DNA from: Candidatus Aminicenantota bacterium
GTDB taxonomy: Bacteria > Acidobacteriota > Aminicenantia > UBA2199
DNA: 7,418 bases
Assembly (NCBI GenBank): GCA_020355945.1
Contig: CP070627.1
Span: forward strand, 7,083,690 to 7,091,107
Direction: 5' to 3'
Position numbers and translations under genes: made by a program. The notes below the pieces were generated by a model. It was not told the DNA's origin. It did not search any database and saw nothing but the letters and a program-made list of their open reading frames with translations. The first letter of the stretch is position 1. Every line of letters begins with the position of its first letter. This document shows, piece after piece, positions 1-5,065 of this stretch.

Positions 1-843
1 CCGGGCAATGCGCCCGGAGGAAAGGTCCAGACTACAGCCCAGGCCCTTACCAGGTTGGGGTTCCTGGGGTTTGGTGCGGACCACCCGGCAGTTCAACGGG
101 GTGCTGAATACCTTTTCCGTTTCCAGCGGGAAGATGGCTCGTGGCCGTTAACCCCATATTCATCGGGTGCAGAGGGAGAAGGGAATTATGAGGTTATTTC
201 TTTACAAACTTCACTTCCGCTTCGTGGACTGGCAGCCTGCGGGTATACTGCTGATCCCAGGGTGGAAAAAGCGTATGCATGGCTGATAAAGCAAAAACTA
301 GCAGATGGAGCCTGGCCCACGGGAATTGCCCATGGTAACTACGGTGGTGTAGCCGGGTACCGGAGACTGGCTCACTCGCGGTGGGGGTGCAGGGCTAATA
401 CCATAGGAGCACTGACCTGTCTTGCTTTGCACCCTCAATGGCGACACAGCCCCGAGGCAAAGCGGGCACTGGATTTGGTCCTGGCCTGCGAAACCAAAGA
501 GCGGCACCACCTGGGTTTTGATGTGGCCCGGATTATCGGAACCGAAGAATCAAAAGGCTTTTTAACGTTTTATGCCCGTTCCGACATGGCTCAAATCCTG
601 GATTTGTGCTGGCGAATCAAAGCTTCTTTAGAAGACCACCGGGTGGCAGAACTGGTAAACGATGTAAAAAAACTCCAGGGACCCTACGGGCTCTGGGAGT
701 ATCAGCCGAAACCCCAGGCCAGTCGCTGGGTGACTTTTGACATACTGAGGAGCCTCTCTAATCTCACCAGGGACACAGCCTGGATAACCACAGAACCGCG
801 CACACCTTTCAGTCCCTACCCCAGGCGAACAAAAAGATACTAA
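1..843 (+). CDS. Prenyltransferase/squalene oxidase repeat-containing protein, C-terminal part (5' truncated by window)
   Basis: The frame is open from base 1 to the TAA at 841-843, about 280 codons. The true start lies outside the window, and the TTG at 55 has no reason to be preferred. What is seen: repeated helical units carrying QW-like signatures, namely an FQ-REDGSWP segment near base 120 and a KQ-LADGAWP segment near base 290. Weaker units follow (a SPEAKRALDLVLACE-like helix, and a final LQGPYGLWEYQ segment near base 690). This pattern is typical of the alpha/alpha toroid of the squalene-hopene cyclase/prenyltransferase superfamily. The visible part shows no DxDD-type cyclase acid motif, but that motif could lie upstream, so a cyclase activity cannot be claimed. 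The tail is basic and proline-rich (PYPRRTKRY). The gene is followed by a long inverted repeat, and nothing ties it to the sulfur genes downstream. The fold assignment is fairly sure; the function is unknown. Confidence 0.75.
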   Translation, partial: PGNAPGGKVQTTAQALTRLGFLGFGADHPAVQRGAEYLFRFQREDGSWPLTPYSSGAEGEGNYEVISLQTSLPLRGLAACGYTADPRVEKAYAWLIKQKLADGAWPTGIAHGNYGGVAGYRRLAHSRWGCRANTIGALTCLALHPQWRHSPEAKRALDLVLACETKERHHLGFDVARIIGTEESKGFLTFYARSDMAQILDLCWRIKASLEDHRVAELVNDVKKLQGPYGLWEYQPKPQASRWVTFDILRSLSNLTRDTAWITTEPRTPFSPYPRRTKRY

Positions 844-857
844 AATTTGCCAAAAAA

Positions 858-1083
858 CAATTCTAATTTTAGCCACAAAGATACACCAAGGGACACGAAG
901 GAAAAATAGACATAAATTCAATTGTAGATGCTTCACGGTTTGATTCATCAAACCCCCTAAAGGCGTGGATGAATTGCTCGGGCCGGGCTTGATAAATCAA
1001 GCCGTGAAGCATCTACAATAGATTGGAGTACTTTTCATATCTTCGTGTACCTTTGTGTAACTTCGTGGCTAAAATTAGAATTG
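858..1083. repeat. Nested inverted-repeat element (MITE/REP-like), about 226 bp
   Basis: The outer arms 858-900 and 1041-1083 are inverted copies with four mismatches in 43 bp. The terminal 19 bp (858-876 against 1065-1083, CAATTCTAATTTTAGCCAC) are perfect. A second inverted pair lies inside: 921-938 against 1002-1019 is perfect over 18 bp (ATTGTAGATGCTTCACGG) and continues with three mismatches to about 952/988. The central loop is about 953-987. There is no ORF and no clear target-site duplication. The element begins 14 bp after the upstream gene's stop codon and ends about 20 bp before the -35 box of the next gene. It fills most of the 356-bp gap at 844-1199. A related shorter copy lies at 4908-5019. 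Confidence 0.85.
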
Positions 1084-1103
1084 CTGTTTCCCAAAGCTTT
1101 ACC

Positions 1104-1132
1104 TTGACTAAATAAAAATTTAAAGCTATAAT
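1104..1132 (+). promoter_or_regulatory. Sigma70-type promoter for the cysteine desulfurase-like gene
   Basis: TTGACT at 1104-1109 and TATAAT at 1127-1132 are separated by exactly 17 bp, so the -10 box is perfect and the -35 box has one mismatch. The expected transcription start is near 1139, giving a leader of about 60 nt before the ATG at 1200. It is the only plausible promoter in the gap and lies just outside the inverted-repeat element. Confidence 0.8.
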
Positions 1133-1153
1133 CCTCTTTAACACAGTACAAAC

Positions 1154-1182
1154 TTATTACGTTCAACCACAAAATGTAATAG
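1154..1182 (+). promoter_or_regulatory. Imperfect palindrome and ribosome binding site region in the leader
   Basis: The arms TTATTACGTT (1154-1163) and AATGTAATAG (1173-1182) pair at 8 of 10 positions, with a further G-U pair possible in RNA. The palindrome lies about 15-45 nt after the predicted transcription start, where an operator or a 5' leader stem could act. Just after it, AAGAGGT at 1188-1194 is a good Shine-Dalgarno sequence 5 nt from the ATG. The regulatory role is inference. Confidence 0.3.
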
Positions 1183-1199
1183 TTAAAAAGAGGTACAAT

Positions 1200-2363
1200 A
1201 TGAGCGAACTAATCTATCTGGACAATGGCGCAACATCATTTCCAAAACCGGAAGAAGTTTATACCTTTATGGATCATTATTACAGGAATTTCGGTGTCAA
1301 CCCGGGGCGGTCCGGGTACGACCTTTGTTTAGAGTCGGGCGAAGTAATCGATAACACCCGTAAACAATTGACAAAATTTTTCAATGGAAACGATTACAAT
1401 CGACTCTGTTTTTCATACAATTCCACAGATGCCCTAAACCTGGTCATAAGCGGAATGTTAGAGAAAGGCGATCACGCCATCACTACCACCATTGAACACA
1501 ATTCCGTGTTAAGACCCCTCTTTCACCAGGAAAAAGACAACGGTGTGGAGGTGGACTATATTCCTGTTGACAGTAAAGGGTTTGTTGACCCTGACGACTT
1601 CCCTAAGAAGTTTAAGAAGAACACCAGGCTGGTGATTGTCAACCATGCGTCCAATGTCATCGGTACGATTCAACCGATTAAAGAAATTGGGGCTCACTGC
1701 AAACAGCATGAAATCCCATTTGTCATTGATGCATCCCAATCCGCGGGGAAGATTCCCATTGACCTTGAAGAACAAAACCTGGATATCGTGACGTTTACCG
1801 GTCACAAATCCCTGCTTGGGCCCACTGGTATTGGCGGTCTCTACGTGAGAGAAGGGATCGAGATCAGGCTCACCCGAGCAGGAGGAACAGGGGTTCGCTC
1901 TGCTGTTAAAACTCACCTGTTGGAATACCCCTTCAGACTTGAATATGGAACTCTGAATTCCGTGGGCGTGGCCGGACTTCACGCCGGTGTAAAATGGGTG
2001 GAAGAAAAAGGAATCGAAAATATCCACGAACATGAAATGAAACTCACGACAATGCTTAGAGACAGGCTGAAAGATGTTGAAGGGGTCACTCTTTATTGCC
2101 AGGATGATTTAACGGATCATATCGGGATTTTCTTGTTTAATGTTGACGGTTTTGAAGCGCTGAATGTGGGTACGATGCTGGATGTGGATTATAACATTGC
2201 CTGCCGCACCGGTCTTCACTGCGCCCCCCTTATCCACGAACATTTGGGGACGGCTGATATTCACGGCGCGGTTCGCTTCGGTATCGGGCCTTTTAATACG
2301 GAAGAACACATCAATACAGCCATAGAAGCTGTAAAAGAAATCGCTGCTATGATTCAAAAGTAA
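1200..2363 (+). CDS. Cysteine desulfurase-like class V aminotransferase (PLP)
   Basis: The 387-aa protein is full length for the fold-type I, NifS/SufS/Csd-like group and is closest to the EF2568-type cysteine desulfurase family. Such enzymes take sulfur from L-cysteine, giving alanine and an enzyme persulfide, in the cytoplasm. Seen in the sequence: an N-terminal YLDNGATSFPKP segment, EHNS around H100, the PLP-nitrogen-binding D177 in DASQSAG, the Schiff-base lysine K203 in TGHKS, and C341 in the C-terminal ACRTGLHCAPL loop, where the catalytic persulfide cysteine is expected. The end motif AVRFGIGPFNTEEHI is typical of the family. The ATG at 1200 is set by AAGAGGT 5 nt upstream and by conserved residues that begin within ten codons. 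It has its own promoter and converges on the DsrK-like gene with 7 bp between stops. No IscU or SufE partner is visible; the neighbouring DsrC/TusE-like protein is a possible acceptor (inference). Selenocysteine lyase activity is an alternative. Confidence 0.9.
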   Translation: MSELIYLDNGATSFPKPEEVYTFMDHYYRNFGVNPGRSGYDLCLESGEVIDNTRKQLTKFFNGNDYNRLCFSYNSTDALNLVISGMLEKGDHAITTTIEHNSVLRPLFHQEKDNGVEVDYIPVDSKGFVDPDDFPKKFKKNTRLVIVNHASNVIGTIQPIKEIGAHCKQHEIPFVIDASQSAGKIPIDLEEQNLDIVTFTGHKSLLGPTGIGGLYVREGIEIRLTRAGGTGVRSAVKTHLLEYPFRLEYGTLNSVGVAGLHAGVKWVEEKGIENIHEHEMKLTTMLRDRLKDVEGVTLYCQDDLTDHIGIFLFNVDGFEALNVGTMLDVDYNIACRTGLHCAPLIHEHLGTADIHGAVRFGIGPFNTEEHINTAIEAVKEIAAMIQK

Positions 2364-2400
2364 TTTCTTTCTAGATCACTAAGGCGTCAGCAGCGATTTC
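2337..2400. other. Inverted repeat spanning the convergent stop codons
   Basis: GAAATCGCTGCT at 2337-2348 is perfectly inverted by AGCAGCGATTTC at 2389-2400. The arms lie inside the last codons of the two convergent genes and encode E-I-A-A in both proteins. With a 40-nt loop and no clear T-tract it is a poor intrinsic terminator. It is, however, the only structure available to separate the two converging transcripts. Confidence 0.35.
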
Positions 2401-3711
2401 ACAGACAGTTTTGATTTCCACTCCCAGTTTATAGTGTTTATTGAGTTCCATGAGTTGGTCGACACAATTGTGACAGGGAGCGGCAACGATTTTAGCGCCG
2501 GTGCGGCGGATTTGTTCTGCTTTAATTTGACCGGCCTTTATTCGTCGTTGGCTGAAGCGAGTCATGGCCAATTGACCACCGCCTCCACCGCAGCAGAAAT
2601 TCTTCTGCCGGTTGGGGGTCATCTCTATAAAATGGCTGACCGCATGTTTCAAAATGAAGCGCTGCTCTTCTACGATTCCCCCCAGCCGCACCAGGTTGCA
2701 GGGATCATGAAGGGTAACCGGTTTTTGGTTCTTTGCCGGGTCCAATTTTACCCGGCCTTCCCGGATGAAATCAGCGACCACTTCGAGAATGCTTTTCACG
2801 GAGAAGCCATATTTCTTGCTTAACCATTCCGGTGCTTCCCAGCGGTTGGAGTTAAACCCATGACCGCATTCCGCCAGGACCAGCGTCTGACATCCCAACT
2901 TCTTCATAGACTGGACCAGCCGGTCTGATATCAAGCCGGCGACTTCATCATCTCCATTGTAAAGACCATAGTTGGTGACATCGTAATTGTCACTGGAAAA
3001 TGTCCAGCTTTCTCCTGCTGCATGAAATAATTTTCCCACCGCGGAAATAGACAGGGGGAAAAACATGGCTTCCCTGGGATTAATGGTATAAAAATACTTT
3101 GCACCCTTTTTATCCAGGGGAAGTTTGGCATCCGGGTCATTGATATCGTCTTGCAGTTCCTCTTCTATCCATTCGACGGTTTCCAGCCAGTCCTCCCTGG
3201 CAATGCCCATATTGTTTCCTTTTTCGATTGCGGTATTAACGGTTGACTGCAGACCGGGAGGCACAAGGTCAATGGCAGTCAGGGCCCCCCTGGCCACCCG
3301 GATGAGATAAGGAATATTTAAACCAATGGAACAATTAATCGCACATCTGCCACACAGCGAACATCTCCCGAAAAGCGAATCTACCCATTCCTTTACCATC
3401 TCTTTATCAAGCTCTTTCGCTCCTAGCCAACCGGGAAAAATTCTCCCGGAAAAACTAAAATATTTTTTGAATATTCCGATCACCAGGTTCAGTTTATAGG
3501 CAGGGATGGATTGGGTATCCTCATGGGTGAGATAGTAATGACAGGAATCGGCGCAGAGACCGCAGTGGACACAAGAATTGAGATGGGCTGCATATTTATG
3601 ATCGATCTTTTCTTTAAAAACCTGTAATGCTTTTTCCAGGTCCTCCGGGGTCAACTGTTGGATTCTTTCTTCTATAGGGTCTTTGCTCCCGGTTTTTTCA
3701 TTTTCCTTCAT
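2371..3711 (-). CDS. DsrK/TmcB/HdrD-like iron-sulfur protein (two 4Fe-4S sites plus CCG domain)
   Basis: The 446-aa protein resembles the catalytic iron-sulfur subunits DsrK, TmcB and HdrD, which pass electrons between a membrane quinone/heme subunit and thiol-disulfide or heterodisulfide substrates on the cytoplasmic side. Two ferredoxin-like motifs are complete: C47-C50-C53-C57 and C117-C120-C123-C127. The C-terminal half carries one full CCG motif: C338 in HDPCN, C373-C374 in CCGGGGG, and C413 with C416 in PCHNC. In HdrB/D the CCG motif binds a noncubane cluster. The preceding CCG-like half is reduced to an ECGHG at C282. There are no membrane segments or signal peptide. The ATG at 3711 has AGGTG about 5 nt upstream. 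The gene is last in a minus-strand cluster after the DsrC-like and DsrM-like genes, but 123 bp separate it from the latter and a repeat lies in that gap. Choosing between DsrK, TmcB and a further paralogue needs a tree. Confidence 0.85.
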   Translation of the reverse strand: MKENEKTGSKDPIEERIQQLTPEDLEKALQVFKEKIDHKYAAHLNSCVHCGLCADSCHYYLTHEDTQSIPAYKLNLVIGIFKKYFSFSGRIFPGWLGAKELDKEMVKEWVDSLFGRCSLCGRCAINCSIGLNIPYLIRVARGALTAIDLVPPGLQSTVNTAIEKGNNMGIAREDWLETVEWIEEELQDDINDPDAKLPLDKKGAKYFYTINPREAMFFPLSISAVGKLFHAAGESWTFSSDNYDVTNYGLYNGDDEVAGLISDRLVQSMKKLGCQTLVLAECGHGFNSNRWEAPEWLSKKYGFSVKSILEVVADFIREGRVKLDPAKNQKPVTLHDPCNLVRLGGIVEEQRFILKHAVSHFIEMTPNRQKNFCCGGGGGQLAMTRFSQRRIKAGQIKAEQIRRTGAKIVAAPCHNCVDQLMELNKHYKLGVEIKTVCEIAADALVI

Positions 3712-3747
3712 GGCTGCACCTATATTTTATATTTCATGAGATTTTGG

Positions 3748-3858
3748 GCTTTTTACTAATATCTTGTAAAAGTTTGCACAAAAAACAAACCTTTGTTTCA
3801 TTGATCTGGCTTTAACCGCTTCCAATGCAATTCCTTAATGGGTTGGGGGTGCCACCCC
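3748..3858. repeat. Dispersed repeat, copy 1 (about 111 bp, inverse copy at 6986-7094)
   Basis: One end, AATGGGTTGGGGGTGCCACCCC (split here as 3837-3848 and 3849-3858), is a 22-bp perfect match to the reverse complement of 6986-7007. The other end, GCTTTTTACTAATATCTTGT from 3748, matches the reverse complement of 7094 downward with one mismatch in 20. The middle parts differ, but the total lengths are nearly equal (111 and 109 bp). The GGGGGTG/CACCCCC core can form a 7-bp stem. The repeat occupies the gap between the iron-sulfur and membrane genes and reaches into the 3' end of the latter. Confidence 0.75.
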
Positions 3859-4479
3859 CTTTTGGGGAAAAATATCTCTTCTACCGTAAAAAATGCCGAA
3901 GAGAATCCTGACATAAAAGAAGAAGAAGCAGTGGCGAATTTTTCCCAGGGGAATGTACAAAAACATAATGATAGCAACCAGGAAAAAAAATGGGGTGATT
4001 TCCCGGGAAAAAGTATGTAAAAGCGCTAATATTACGAATATAGTGACAATGATATTGGCAGCGAAATCATCCGGGCAACTCAATGCTTTCAAGTGTGGAG
4101 AAAACATCCGTTTCAACAGGAGAGCGAACCCTGAAATTGCCCCGGCCAGGCACAGTATCCGGGTAAAAAGGAGAAGGAGATAAGGGAAATCAAATGAAAC
4201 AATAGTAAGGAAAAGGTAAGCAAGAGAAACAAATATACCGATATGATAAAGTATACCGGCGCTATAACCGGCGAGGTGCTTGCCGGCGCTTTCTTTTTCC
4301 CAGGGCATCATGCCTTTGCCGAATGCATAAACGATTCCTTTGCTCACATTCCCTTTGGGTTCGGCATACAACTGCCGCTTGCCAAAAGAAAAGGTTTTCA
4401 AAACAAGGATGGAGAGGGATATAATCGTAATGAAAAAAGAGATGATAACCCCATATTTCAAAACCGGGATCAATTGCAT
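3835..4479 (-). CDS. DsrM/TmcC/NarI-like membrane subunit, C-terminus altered by repeat
   Basis: The 214-aa polytopic membrane protein has hydrophobic segments at about residues 8-28, 74-96, 98-122, 141-157 and 163-179. These are followed by a conserved-looking basic/aromatic stretch, GKIRHCFFFFYVRILFGIFYGRR, at 179-201 (split as GKIRHCFFFF and YVRILFGIFYGRR). H79 and H155, in or near membrane segments, are candidates for heme b ligands as in NarI-like cytochromes; H68, H129 and H183 are further histidines. The likely role is quinone/heme electron transfer to the iron-sulfur partner encoded next (family knowledge plus context). The ATG at 4479 follows the DsrC-like stop by 9 bp, with TAGGG overlapping that stop, so the two are probably co-translated. 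The last eight or so residues (GVAPPTH and stop) are encoded by the dispersed repeat, so the native C-terminus was probably longer or different. The exact orthologue is uncertain. Confidence 0.8.
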   Translation of the reverse strand: MQLIPVLKYGVIISFFITIISLSILVLKTFSFGKRQLYAEPKGNVSKGIVYAFGKGMMPWEKESAGKHLAGYSAGILYHIGIFVSLAYLFLTIVSFDFPYLLLLFTRILCLAGAISGFALLLKRMFSPHLKALSCPDDFAANIIVTIFVILALLHTFSREITPFFFLVAIIMFLYIPLGKIRHCFFFFYVRILFGIFYGRRDIFPQKGVAPPTH

Positions 4480-4488
4480 CTTACAGCC

Positions 4489-4809
4489 CTAAACGCAGCC
4501 GTCGGGTTTGGGCAGACCTGCGAGTTTGGCTGCGCCTTTTGCCGGGCCGGAGGGGAAGAGTTCATAGATGTATTTAAGTTTAAACCCGGTGGTTTTACAT
4601 ACTTTTCGCACCATGGGAGCTATATCATTTTCCAGGTAGTATTCCCGGATATAGTTAATAACGGCCCAGTGGTCTTCTGTGAGATTTTCAATGCCTTCTT
4701 CTTCCCGGGCAAAGAATTGAGCCACTTCCCGGTTCCATTCTTCGGGGTGGGCTAAAAAGCCTTCTTCGTTCACTTCCAATTGTTTTCCGTTGAGTTCCAC
4801 AAATGGCAT
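4489..4809 (-). CDS. DsrC/TusE/DsvC-family sulfur relay protein lacking CysB
   Basis: The 106-aa protein has the full length of DsrC. It has the N-terminal PFVELNGKQLEVNEEGFL segment, the central W-hairpin region (EEWNREVA, EDHWAVINYIREYY) and the flexible C-terminal arm LFPSGPAKGAAKLAGLPKP-DGCV. The penultimate C105 is CysA, the residue that carries persulfide in TusE and DsrC. Position 94, eleven residues earlier and normally CysB in DsrC of sulfite reducers and sulfur oxidisers, is alanine (codon GCC), so the protein is TusE-like in this respect. C71 is an extra cysteine in RKVCKTTGF. The ATG at 4809 has GGAGG (4818-4822) 8 nt upstream. It is first in the cluster, 9 bp before the membrane-subunit gene. 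The context suggests a soluble partner of the DsrMK-like pair rather than tRNA thiolation, since no TusBCD or MnmA is visible. The family call is very sure; the partner role is inference. Confidence 0.92.
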   Translation of the reverse strand: MPFVELNGKQLEVNEEGFLAHPEEWNREVAQFFAREEEGIENLTEDHWAVINYIREYYLENDIAPMVRKVCKTTGFKLKYIYELFPSGPAKGAAKLAGLPKPDGCV

Positions 4810-4858
4810 TTTTGAAGCCTCCGTTGTTTTCTGTAGTGTTGTTTAACTGTCAGGCATT

Positions 4859-4887
4859 ATTATATCAAATTGTAGAAACGATGTCTA
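4859..4887 (-). promoter_or_regulatory. Sigma70-type promoter for the DsrC-DsrM-DsrK-like cluster
   Basis: On the minus strand, TAGACA (4882-4887) and TATAAT (4859-4864) are separated by 17 bp. The -10 box is perfect and the -35 box has one mismatch. The transcription start would be near 4852, leaving a leader of about 43 nt that carries the GGAGG ribosome binding site at 4818-4822. It lies about 20 bp from the edge of the next repeat. Confidence 0.75.
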
Positions 4888-4907
4888 TTGCTCCTGTATT
4901 TTCCCGG

Positions 4908-5019
4908 CAATTCTCATTTTAGCCACGAAGTTACAGTGAAGCATGAAGGGGCCCGAAGATAGGAAGAACAGGATTTTTTTTGTTTCTTTTTTTACCTTGT
5001 GTATCTTTGTGGCTATTTT
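4908..5019. repeat. Second, shorter copy of the TTAGCCAC-ended inverted repeat
   Basis: The left end, CAATTCTCATTTTAGCCAC... (4908-4935), matches 858-885 at 25 of 28 positions. The right end, TTGTGTATCTTTGTGGCTATTTT (4997-5019; split TTGTGTATCT and TTGTGGCTATTTT), is an imperfect inverse of it, sharing TAGCCAC(A/G)AAG(A/T)TACA. The centre is unlike the first copy and includes a run of T at about 4974-4981. GTGAAGCAT at 4936-4944 is shared with the inner arm of the first copy. The repeat lies in the divergent gap between the DsrC-like and ATPase genes. Confidence 0.7.
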
Positions 5020-5030
5020 CCCATTAAAGG

Positions 5031-5059
5031 TTGATTATTTCTTATCTTTGCGGTATCCT
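5031..5059 (+). promoter_or_regulatory. Possible promoter for the ABC-class ATPase (leaderless start)
   Basis: TTGATT (5031-5036) and TATCCT (5054-5059) have a 17-bp spacer and four matches each or better to consensus. The expected +1 falls at or next to the ATG at 5066. That would give a leaderless mRNA and explain why no Shine-Dalgarno sequence is visible before this ATG. Confidence 0.4.
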
Positions 5060-5065
5060 GTCTTC

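Noticed and set aside
628..951. 107-aa minus-strand frame across the end of the first gene and the inverted repeat
   Set aside because: It covers a better-supported gene and a palindromic repeat, and it resembles no family known to me.
1154..1182. Riboswitch or T-box in the leader of the cysteine desulfurase-like gene
   Set aside because: The leader is only about 60 nt, with a short imperfect palindrome and none of the conserved elements of a known riboswitch.
2434..2823. 129-aa plus-strand frame inside the iron-sulfur protein gene
   Set aside because: It is opposite the CCG-domain coding sequence, whose cysteine motifs make the minus strand certain.
4243..4755. 170-aa plus-strand frame antisense to the DsrC-like and membrane-protein genes
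   Set aside because: It is a shadow of two well-supported genes on the other strand and has no recognisable domain or start signal.
4943..5065. In-frame upstream extension of the ATPase gene starting at ATG 4943 (41 extra residues)
   Set aside because: It is encoded by the dispersed repeat, is low in complexity, and precedes the point where family similarity begins; no ribosome binding site supports it.
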